Below, piece after piece: positions 34,613-41,027 of a stretch of DNA of 64,000 nt. The notes under the pieces were generated by a model that did not search any database, was not told where the DNA came from, and saw only the letters and a program-made list of their open reading frames with translations. Location of the stretch: NCBI GenBank assembly GCA_963761975.1, contig CAVXIR010000004.1, positions 2,052,871 to 2,116,870 of the forward strand, in the 5' to 3' direction. The DNA comes from JAMQPK01 sp963761975. Its GTDB lineage: Bacteria > Acidobacteriota > Vicinamibacteria > Vicinamibacterales > JAMQPK01. Position 1 is the stretch's first letter; each line of letters opens with the position of its first letter. The translations under genes were made by a program, and so were the position numbers.

Positions 34613-35407
34613 TCAACGTGAAACAAAGGACTTCTGCACGAGCTCTAACAATGCGGCATGCGTCTCCGCATCGGCCGCGGCGATAATCCCAGTCGCACCG
34701 TTGCCCCAGGAATTGCCCATGAGATCCGTGACCGTGCAACCAGCCGCTGCGCAGAGCGAAAGACCCGCAGCGAAGTGCACGCTGTTCCGCACATCTCCAT
34801 CGGTTATGTACGCCGCCCGGCGTCCCGTCGCAACCCACGCCAGTGCGAGCGACGTCGATACGACGCGTGGTCTGAATCGCGCCACGAAATCCGGATCAGC
34901 CGCCAATGTCGTCGCTCGAAATGCCGGCGCATTGGGAAAAGGAGGATCAAGGTTCAGGTCTACCAGATTCGAGCGTGCATGCGGCACAAGGGTCGAATCC
35001 TCTGAGCCAGTGCGCACGCTGGCGGTCGATCCATCCGTCCAGAAGATCTCGCCGGCGAATGGGTCGGCCACGGCAGCCGCGATGCGGTTCGTTCCGGCGA
35101 TGAGCGCAACGTTTACGGCGACCACGCGCATTTTCGCCGCGTAGTTCAGCGTGCCGCACAGCGGATCGATGAACCAGGTGCGCGCTCCATTACCCGCTCC
35201 GCTTCGACCCGTCTCTTCGCCGAGCACCGTATCGTCGGGCCGCTCGGCGCGCAGCACAGCCAGCATCGCGCGCTCTGCTTCCACGTCGGCATCAGTCGCA
35301 AAATCGCCTGCGCCCTTGTCGAGTCGTTGCAGAGCGGTGTCAAATCGCCGACGTACGACCGCTGCACCTTCGATCGCCGTCGCGATTGCGACATCAACGT
35401 CGTTCAT
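34613..35407 (-). CDS. inositol-monophosphatase-family protein with altered metal residues
   Basis: The 264-residue protein of the IMPase fold keeps TDADVEAE (39-45), GEE (63-65) and IDPLCGTLN (80-88). In catalytic members the motif reads DPxDGT; here Cys84 replaces the second Asp. The C-terminal WDxAAG becomes VHFAAG (Asp lost). Two of the usual Mg2+ ligands are therefore missing, so activity is doubtful and it may be a relative with another role. The start at 35407 overlaps the ferredoxin-like stop by 14 bases. Confidence 0.8.
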   Translation of the reverse strand: MNDVDVAIATAIEGAAVVRRRFDTALQRLDKGAGDFATDADVEAERAMLAVLRAERPDDTVLGEETGRSGAGNGARTWFIDPLCGTLNYAAKMRVVAVNVALIAGTNRIAAAVADPFAGEIFWTDGSTASVRTGSEDSTLVPHARSNLVDLNLDPPFPNAPAFRATTLAADPDFVARFRPRVVSTSLALAWVATGRRAAYITDGDVRNSVHFAAGLSLCAAAGCTVTDLMGNSWGNGATGIIAAADAETHAALLELVQKSFVSR

Positions 35408-35636
35408 CATCGGTCTGGGGTCGAATTTGCAGCGCCCCCGACGGGCAGCGCGCAACCTGGGCAATCACTTCGGCGGCCGGCGCCAGCTCGGGCCGGACCC
35501 ATCGCTTCTCGCGAATGTTGAACACGCTGGGCAGACCGCGCAGGCACACACCGGTATGGCGGCACACGTTGGGGTCGAAGGTTACCGTCACGTTCGGCGT
35601 CTCGTATACCTGTAGCCGCTTGGGTTGGTCAGTCAT
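35394..35636 (-). CDS. YjdI-type 4Fe-4S mono-cluster protein
   Basis: The 80-residue protein has VTVTFDPNVCRHTGVCLRGLPSVFN with Cys25 and Cys31 and the later ARCPSGALQ with Cys64, the pattern of Fer4_19 (YjdI) proteins that hold one 4Fe-4S cluster. The full four-ligand set is not obvious; His27 may help. Role unknown, electron transfer likely. It overlaps the IMPase-like start. Confidence 0.85.
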   Translation of the reverse strand: MTDQPKRLQVYETPNVTVTFDPNVCRHTGVCLRGLPSVFNIREKRWVRPELAPAAEVIAQVARCPSGALQIRPQTDDERR

Positions 35637-35735
35637 GGTTGCCGCCTTTCAGTTCCATCAAATACGTCGCAGATGCCATATTCGCGCATGCCGACCGAAG
35701 CCGCACGACGTGGGGATGTTCGTTCGGCTTGAACA

Positions 35736-36107
35736 TCAGTCGCCTTCTCTTGTTCGATTGTACGAGACGATAAAGAGGTACCGAGGACGAGGTCGATGAG
35801 CCCCGCCCCAAGCATCTGAAGACTCAGATTGCCGAGAAGGAACAGCACGATCGCGGGAAATCCGAACGCGGCCTTCTCCAGAACGGCAGGAACCATGATG
35901 GGGCGATATCGGACGGGATCCCGCGCGATGACAAAGAACACGAATTGCCACGCGACCGCGACACCAATAAAGCCGTAGTAGTACTCTGGATGGGTGATCG
36001 CCGGCGGGAAGTCGATGCCGGTCCTGCGCTCGAGAAAGTACCTGTGGCAACAAGACGATGAGGCCGTAGATACCGGCCACGAGAAAAACGCGCCTGGCGA
36101 AATTCAT
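35736..36107 (-). CDS. small multi-span membrane protein with two compensating indels
   Basis: The first residues (ARRVFLVAGIYGLIVLLPQ) and the last (LFIVSYNRTREGD) are in one frame. The middle reads sensibly in another frame (ERRTGIDFPPAITHPEYYYGF, ARDPVRYRPIMVP, AFGFPAIVLFLLGNLSL). An extra base near 36038-36042 and a missing base near 35777-35781, both at GTAC, explain this. The corrected product has about 123 residues and three to four membrane spans. I know no function. Confidence 0.7.
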   Translation of the reverse strand: MNFARRVFLVAGIYGLIVLLPQVLSRAQDRHRLPAGDHPSRVLLRLYWCRGRVAIRVLCHRAGSRPISPHHGSCRSGEGRVRISRDRAVPSRQSESSDAWGGAHRPRPRYLFIVSYNRTREGD

Positions 36108-36183
36108 TGGAGAATAGCGGCCACATCATTCCACTGCCCATTGTCGACTGCAAGCCGCGTGCGTGTCGACGCAGACCCGCCGA

Positions 36184-36241
36184 GCCGAGGAAATCCAGGA
36201 AGAACCCGACGACACGACTGTCATGACGCAGCGTAACAGCC
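36184..36241. repeat. 58-bp dispersed repeat, copy 1
   Basis: This segment matches 44946-45003 at 52 of 58 positions by eye. Both copies are followed 65-80 bases later by an identical GTCGACAACGCTC (36307-36319 and 45081-45093). Confidence 0.75.
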
Positions 36242-36446
36242 CGCAGCCCAGGTCTGTCGAACAGGCCCTACTCGATTAGGAGATTCTTCCCACGAACTGC
36301 GTACAAGTCGACAACGCTCGCTATCGGATTTCAGATCGCTGTAGTTTGACGCAGCGACGCAGCGACGCAGAGAAAAAGCCGCCTCAACACGGAGAGCACG
36401 GGGTTGTCGCGTCGATTTCGATGGCCGCGGCGTCGGCCATCGCCGT

Positions 36447-36515
36447 GAAGACAAGAGGCACACACATCAAGACCAACGGGTGTTTCAGGGTCTTGTGTAT
36501 GTGCCTCTTGTCTTC
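36447..36515. repeat. long near-perfect hairpin with about 27-bp arms
   Basis: The arm GAAGACAAGAGGCAC... (36447-36474) is followed by a 14-base loop and its near-complete complement (36489-36515). Only two small differences are seen. The structure lies in the gene-free gap, downstream in sense of the HAD gene stop at 36723 (minus strand). Confidence 0.85.
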
Positions 36516-36722
36516 GCGGCTCGCCTGCGGCGTGAAATCGACGCGCTGTCCCCAGAGTTTTCTTACGCACCCCACTGGGAAAAAATCTTGAGAAGCGCAA
36601 CAGACGCAGGAAGTCTCTCTCATAAGAACGCAGCCTCTGCGGCTCTGCGCCTCAGCGTCGGAACACCGATAACGCTCGTCCAAGCGCTACGCCGGCCAAA
36701 CTACGTCCAATCGAAGAATGCG

Positions 36723-37397
36723 CTAGCCCGCTGAAACGAGATCCAACAGGTCGTGCGCCTTCGATATGCAAGGGACCGTTGCAAATACGGGGTGATCGCC
36801 CGCAGGTTGGACGAACCAGTCAACACGCGCCGCCCGGAGACCGGCGCGTTCGGCGCCGAGCAGTTCCTCGACGGCATTGTCCCCGACAAAAAGCGCGTGT
36901 GCGGGATCGACGCCCAGTCGCCGAGCGGTTTGCAGATAGATGTCGGGATCGGGTTTGGCGAGTCCAGTCGCAAACGAAAACGTCGCGCACGCAAACTGGG
37001 GCGCCAGCGCGCAGCCGGGCCACGCTTCGACATCTTCTGCGAAGCAGTTGCTGAGCACGGCCAGTCCGATACGCTGCTGGTGGAGTTGGCGTGTCAGCGC
37101 GACCAGCGCAGGATCGATCCGTGCGAACACGGTTCTCTTGGCCTGCACACGCTCGTCGCACACACGCTCCACGACGACCGGGTCGAGCGGCATGTGCAGC
37201 TGCGTGCCAATACCCATCAGCGCTTCCCGGAAAGTTACGTGACCTGTGACGATCCGCGGCCGTTGCACCCTCCAAGCCGCTCGGTACGCTCTGTCGTCGA
37301 GCCCAAGCGTCTCGCCCAGTCTCGAGGCGCGGGGGACAGCGACATCGCGCTCGGTGACGAGTGTCTCGTAGAGGTCGAACAATACAGCCGCGATCAT
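36723..37397 (-). CDS. HAD-superfamily hydrolase
   Basis: This 224-residue HAD protein has the first motif DLYETL (Asp8, and Tyr10 at the place of the second Asp), motif II VLSNCF, Lys in KPDPDIYLQTA and motif IV VGDNAVEELLGA. Tyr at the +2 place recalls haloacid-dehalogenase-type members. Substrate unknown. No signal peptide. It lies 4 bases after the GNAT gene stop and is probably co-transcribed with it. Confidence 0.87.
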   Translation of the reverse strand: MIAAVLFDLYETLVTERDVAVPRASRLGETLGLDDRAYRAAWRVQRPRIVTGHVTFREALMGIGTQLHMPLDPVVVERVCDERVQAKRTVFARIDPALVALTRQLHQQRIGLAVLSNCFAEDVEAWPGCALAPQFACATFSFATGLAKPDPDIYLQTARRLGVDPAHALFVGDNAVEELLGAERAGLRAARVDWFVQPAGDHPVFATVPCISKAHDLLDLVSAG

Positions 37398-37401
37398 GGA
37401 C

Positions 37402-37944
37402 TTAGATCGCCGATCTCATGCGCGTGAGGGGGACTCGAACGCCGCCCGGCAGGTTGAGTTCGAATCGCTGAGTCGGTGTGAAACCGGATGCAAGATACAG
37501 CGGCTCGCCCGGCAATGTGGAAACGAGCTCGAGCGCGCCAAAGCCGGCCGCCTTGGCCGCAGCGATGCACGCATCCATCAACTGGCACCCGAGTCCTCGG
37601 CGAGCCATATGCGGATCGACGAAAAATGCCCGGATTCGCGCCGGTTCTACACGTGGATCGAGCAGTGGATCGGCGCCCGTCTTGGCCTGATCGCCGCCAA
37701 ATAGTGTGGCTCGCTTGCTCCAGCCACCGCATGCGACGATTTGGTCGTCCGATTCAATCAGGAAATAGGTCTGATCGTCGATGAGCTGAGTGTCCACACC
37801 GAAGATGTGTCGCAGCATCGCTTCGGTCTGGTCTGGTGTGTAGTATCCAACGCTCAATCCTCGCGCCGACCGCGCGATGAGATTCTGTAAGGCTGGTATG
37901 TCGTACGGTTGCGCGGTACAAAGGCGATTGGTCACCTTTGCCAC
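37402..37944 (-). CDS. GNAT-family N-acetyltransferase
   Basis: The 180-residue GNAT enzyme has IRAFFVDPHMARRGLGCQLMDACIAAA with the V-x-P-x-x-x-RRGxG acetyl-CoA loop, and LPGEPLYLASGF at the end. The N-terminal half carries YYTPDQTEAML, common in this family. Substrate unknown. It begins at a GTG at 37944. Confidence 0.85.
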   Translation of the reverse strand: MAKVTNRLCTAQPYDIPALQNLIARSARGLSVGYYTPDQTEAMLRHIFGVDTQLIDDQTYFLIESDDQIVACGGWSKRATLFGGDQAKTGADPLLDPRVEPARIRAFFVDPHMARRGLGCQLMDACIAAAKAAGFGALELVSTLPGEPLYLASGFTPTQRFELNLPGGVRVPLTRMRSAI

Positions 37945-37986
37945 CTGCCAAGAATTTCGTCGATCATTCCCGACGATAGACGAGCG

Positions 37987-38085
37987 TTAGCATGCCTGAT
38001 TGCCCGGCTGTGCCGCGAGGTGTGCGGCGGCGAGGACCAGAATGAGCCCGACCATAAGAAAACGGAGTGCGTCAAAACGACACAT
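37987..38085 (-). CDS. possible small exported peptide
   Basis: A 32-codon frame starts at the ATG at 38085 and reads MCRFDALRFLMVGLILVLAA..., a short basic start, then one hydrophobic stretch and an AAQ cleavage-like site. It resembles a signal peptide or tiny membrane peptide, or a remnant of a longer gene. It lies in the gap between the GNAT and NAT genes. I see no strong ribosome site, so this is tentative. Confidence 0.3.
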   Translation of the reverse strand: MCRFDALRFLMVGLILVLAAAHLAAQPGNQAC

Positions 38086-38103
38086 TGTCTCGGCTCGACT
38101 TGG

Positions 38104-38138
38104 GACTGCCGACTGCCGACTGCCGACTGCCGACTGCC
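38104..38138. repeat. five perfect GACTGCC heptamers
   Basis: Five exact tandem copies of GACTGCC end three bases from the stop codon of the NAT gene at 38141, reading GGCAGTC in its sense direction. Another heptamer array of the kind seen across the window. Confidence 0.9.
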
Positions 38139-38140
38139 GA

Positions 38141-38938
38141 CTACGAAGTTACCCCCTCCACACAGTTGGTAAACAGTTTCTTCACCAGCCTGCGGTCGCG
38201 CAAATCTATCCCGAACCAGGTCCGCAACAGACCCCGATACTCCTCCGCATCGGCCACATCCCGCTCCTCGCGGCCGGCAGCCGTCGTGACGATCGCACGC
38301 CTGCCCGACAACGTCACGCGACCTGTCGGCGTCGCAAGGGAACAGATGGTTCTCCTGGTGAAGTTCGATGCTGGTGACGTCTGGTGGTAGTCGCACATGC
38401 CGCTGAAGTCGACGAGCCGGCGTGGAGTCAGGGAGAACATGTACTCTCTTTGCCACCCGGCATTTTCCCTCCTGCGCTCGAGTACCAGATCGGGATTCGA
38501 CCCCGTCACCCGGTATTCGCTGGCCTGGTGGACCGCGATGTCTTTCATCGGAAGAGGCTCGAGAAACGAATCGCCGAATCCCACGTCGGCCACGAGCTCT
38601 TTCTCGAACTTGACGAGCAGGATGAGGTGGTCGAATTCGGGTCCTGGCTCCTCGCCTTCGCACACCCGCGCGGAGAGCACCGTCACGGGAAAGCGAAGCT
38701 CCTTGAGCAACCAGCCAAACAAGCCGTTCAGCTCGTAGCAGAAACCGCCTCGACGCTGGCGAACGATCTTGTCGAAGAACGATTCGGCCGAAGGGACAAT
38801 CCGGCGGCCCAGGGCGATGTCAAGGTTTTCGAACGGCACGGCGAGCAGGTGAGATCGGTGCAGGTTCTTCAACGTCTCGACCGTTGGTTCGCGCGAGCCC
38901 GAGTACCCGATCCGCTCAAGATAGGCGTCAACGTTCAT
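38141..38938 (-). CDS. arylamine N-acetyltransferase
   Basis: The 265-residue NAT has catalytic Cys67 (RRGGFCYELNGLF), His104 (EFDHLILLV) and Asp118 (VADVGFGDS), the full Cys-His-Asp triad. It would move an acetyl group from acetyl-CoA to arylamines or hydrazines in the cytoplasm. The C-terminal third is normal for the family. The ATG at 38938 is clear. Confidence 0.92.
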   Translation of the reverse strand: MNVDAYLERIGYSGSREPTVETLKNLHRSHLLAVPFENLDIALGRRIVPSAESFFDKIVRQRRGGFCYELNGLFGWLLKELRFPVTVLSARVCEGEEPGPEFDHLILLVKFEKELVADVGFGDSFLEPLPMKDIAVHQASEYRVTGSNPDLVLERRRENAGWQREYMFSLTPRRLVDFSGMCDYHQTSPASNFTRRTICSLATPTGRVTLSGRRAIVTTAAGREERDVADAEEYRGLLRTWFGIDLRDRRLVKKLFTNCVEGVTS

Positions 38939-38950
38939 GCCGGTCGATCC

Positions 38951-39526
38951 TTACCCCTTCGCCACGATGTCGAACTCGATTTTGAGCTCATCCTTCACCT
39001 TCACCGTGCCACCCACTATGCTTATCGGTCGGATCCCGAATTCGCTCTGCTTCAGCAGCACGGTTCCGCGATAGCGGCCATCCTGCCTCGTCACGGCAAA
39101 TGTCGTCGGTCTCGTCGTGCCGTGAATCGTGAGTCGGCCGGTTACGGTCCAGCGGTCGGCACTCACTTGCTGGATCGCCGTCGATGCAAATGTGATATCG
39201 GGGTACTGCTTGACGTCCAGGACTTCCGGGCCGACCATCCGGGTCTGCACTTCTGCTCGCTTGGACGCCGACAGCGCCGGATCGAGAGCGACGAGATCCG
39301 CCGATCGGACGCTGATGTCGACCGCGAGCATGCCAGCGCCGGAAATCGATCCGCCGGCAATCGGCGCCCGGATGACGTGATCGTCGGCAAATGCGGAAAA
39401 CAGCCCCGACTTGTACGCGAACACCGTCAGCGTCGAGCGTTCGGTATCGACCGGACGGGACTGTGCGCCAAGCGCAATGCCCCCCGCAACAGCGAACGCC
39501 AATACGAGCGAGATTCTTGATGTCAT
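38951..39526 (-). CDS. exported YceI-family lipid-binding-type protein
   Basis: The 191-residue protein has a signal peptide (about 1-22) and the YceI beta-barrel pattern: STLTVFAYKSGLFSAFADDHVI, VEVQTRMVG-like QTRMVGPEVLDVKQYPDITF, TVTGRLTIHGTTRPTTFAV and KIEFDIVAKG. YceI proteins bind isoprenoid or other hydrophobic ligands in the periplasm. It overlaps the NmrA-like gene by ATGA. Confidence 0.9.
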   Translation of the reverse strand: MTSRISLVLAFAVAGGIALGAQSRPVDTERSTLTVFAYKSGLFSAFADDHVIRAPIAGGSISGAGMLAVDISVRSADLVALDPALSASKRAEVQTRMVGPEVLDVKQYPDITFASTAIQQVSADRWTVTGRLTIHGTTRPTTFAVTRQDGRYRGTVLLKQSEFGIRPISIVGGTVKVKDELKIEFDIVAKG

Positions 39527-40170
39527 AGAGATGATCGGATGTCCGGTACTTCGATGATCCTCACGCTCTCCGCAGGCGGAGCCTCAATCGCACGCACCAG
39601 AGCGGCGATCATGGCCTGCCGTGTGACGAGCCCCAGCCGGTCTGCCCCGGCACGCGTGCCGGGAACCCGACGAAGTATCGCGTAGATGGGTACCAGTGCG
39701 TAGGGCCACCAATGGCCAGGACCGAGTATGTACCAAGGCCGCAGAATCGTCGCCCGTATCCTGCTGGCTCGCACCAGGCTCTCCCCTTCCTGTCGTACTG
39801 CGATGTAGGCTTTCATGACAGGCGCGGGGTGGGCGACGCTCACGTAGACGAAATGCTGTACACCGGCCGTCCCCGCGGCCGCGACGGCCGCCTTGATGGA
39901 CGCAAGGTCGACACGCTTGAATTCTTCGGCTTTGGCCGGATTCGGGTGCGGCGTCCCGACCAGGTGAACGAACGTCGCGTTCGGCGGAATCGAGCTCGAG
40001 AATGCCGCTGCATCCAGCGCATTGCCGATCACAGTGACGGCACCCGCCGGCAGTCTGTTGGTCGATTCCGGCCGCGCCAGCGCATGCACGGCAAATCCTC
40101 TCTTGAGTAACGCTTCGACGAGTGGCCTGCCGACGTAACCCGTACCGCCGGTGATGAACACGGGGTTCAT
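39523..40170 (-). CDS. NmrA/NAD(P)-binding oxidoreductase-like protein
   Basis: The 215-residue Rossmann protein has GGTGYVGRPLVEALLKRG (8-25), FVHLVGTPHPNP, HFVYVSVAHP and ATILRPWYILGPGHWWP, typical of short NmrA/YwnB-like members. Cofactor NAD(P) is expected; substrate unknown. ATGA overlap with the YceI gene shows they are co-translated. Confidence 0.87.
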   Translation of the reverse strand: MNPVFITGGTGYVGRPLVEALLKRGFAVHALARPESTNRLPAGAVTVIGNALDAAAFSSSIPPNATFVHLVGTPHPNPAKAEEFKRVDLASIKAAVAAAGTAGVQHFVYVSVAHPAPVMKAYIAVRQEGESLVRASRIRATILRPWYILGPGHWWPYALVPIYAILRRVPGTRAGADRLGLVTRQAMIAALVRAIEAPPAESVRIIEVPDIRSSL

Positions 40171-40175
40171 TCAGG

Positions 40176-40418
40176 TCAGTGCGGTAGGGTTTGGTCGGCC
40201 CGGTCGCGACGCCACCAGTGTTGCAGGCGCTCTAACACGGCTCCCACGGGCGCTCGCCGCGAAGCCGGTGCGCGCTCCGGCGGAGCCGATTCGTTCATGA
40301 TTCGGATCACCTGTGCCGCGCAGCGATCGCAGATGTACACACGAGGGCCCGCCACCAGCCTGGCCACCTCTGTTTCGCTGCGTCCACAAAAGGAGCACGA
40401 CATCCTCGATCTGAACAT
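40176..40418 (-). CDS. stand-alone ClpX-type C4 zinc-finger protein
   Basis: The small protein carries Cys8, Cys11, Cys30 and Cys33 (CSFCGRS..., YICDRCAAQVIRIM), which is the ClpX N-terminal zinc-binding domain, but without any ATPase. The tail is Pro/Arg-rich. In ClpX the domain dimerises and binds adaptors and substrates, so a free copy might bind the same partners; that is inference. I chose the ATG at 40418, where AAGGA lies about 8 bases upstream; 40403 and 40436 are alternatives. Confidence 0.75.
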   Translation of the reverse strand: MFRSRMSCSFCGRSETEVARLVAGPRVYICDRCAAQVIRIMNESAPPERAPASRRAPVGAVLERLQHWWRRDRADQTLPH

Positions 40419-40452
40419 CTGCCGGTTCCTTTCCATGTGTGAGGATACCCAC

Positions 40453-40923
40453 TCACACGGGCGCATCAGATGCCCTCAAGTCGTTGAGGATCAGGTCTCG
40501 CTCTTCCGAATCGGTCACATCCGCAGCAAGCCGCAGAGCTTCGATGCGGTATTGCGACGCCGCCGCGCTGTCTCCGGCCGCGATTGCCGCTCGCATCAAC
40601 GCTTCATTCGCGTACGCCTGAAGAAACGGCGACTCCTGGCGGCTGTGCTCGAGGCACAACTGGCCGTAGCGCCTGGCTTCTTCGGCTCGACCGAGAATCG
40701 CGTGAATTCGGGACGCCTGCCAATACCCGATCGAAATATTGGTGCCCTTGCAGTCGTCCCTTTGCGTCCAGTGCCACAACGACGTCTGATTCAGCCGAAT
40801 CATCTCTTCGTCTTCAGCGGGCGTCCGATTCGTCTTCTCGATCAGCTCCCACGCTTTGTTGAAACAATCCGCCGAAAAGTACCGGTGCGCTTCGCTCACG
40901 TCGAAGCTCGGAACGTCTGCCAC
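40453..40923 (-). CDS. helical TPR-like protein of unknown function
   Basis: The roughly 156-residue protein has FDVSEAHRYFSADCFNKAWELIEKTNRT, LNQTSLWHWTQRDDCKGTN, GYWQASRIHAILGRAEEARRYGQLCLEHSR and ALMRAAIAAGDSAAASQYRIEA. These are paired helices like tetratricopeptide units, with unusual Cys and Trp. I do not know its role. A GTG at 40923 with GGAGG 7 bases upstream is the best start; an upstream ATG overlapping the quinoprotein stop gives a less natural N-terminus. Confidence 0.75.
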   Translation of the reverse strand: MADVPSFDVSEAHRYFSADCFNKAWELIEKTNRTPAEDEEMIRLNQTSLWHWTQRDDCKGTNISIGYWQASRIHAILGRAEEARRYGQLCLEHSRQESPFLQAYANEALMRAAIAAGDSAAASQYRIEALRLAADVTDSEERDLILNDLRASDAPV

Positions 40924-41027
40924 CCTGAGCCCTCCTGAAACGATCACGGTCCGGCTATCCGCCGCCGCCAAGGCTACGGCGCACCCGCCGAAGCGTTCCG
41001 CGAAGGCGGGAAGCCGGACGCGTATTG

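Larger units (their letters stand above)
36108..36722. other. gene-free region with dispersed repeats and a long hairpin
   Basis: No credible gene is seen in these 615 bases. It holds a 58-base repeat (36184-36241) whose second copy is at 44946-45003, a GCAGCGAC tandem at about 36351-36372, and a hairpin with 27-28-base arms at 36447-36515. Short open frames here are artefacts of the repeats. Such composite gaps between minus-strand genes often mark old insertion or transcription-end structures. Confidence 0.75.

Noticed and set aside
36330..36690. Short open frames in the gene-free gap considered as small genes
   Set aside because: Their residues come from repeat words and the long hairpin; no start signals or conserved pattern.
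38384..39520. 378-codon plus-strand frame opposite NAT and YceI
   Set aside because: Covers two clear genes on the other strand; composition is typical of an antisense shadow.
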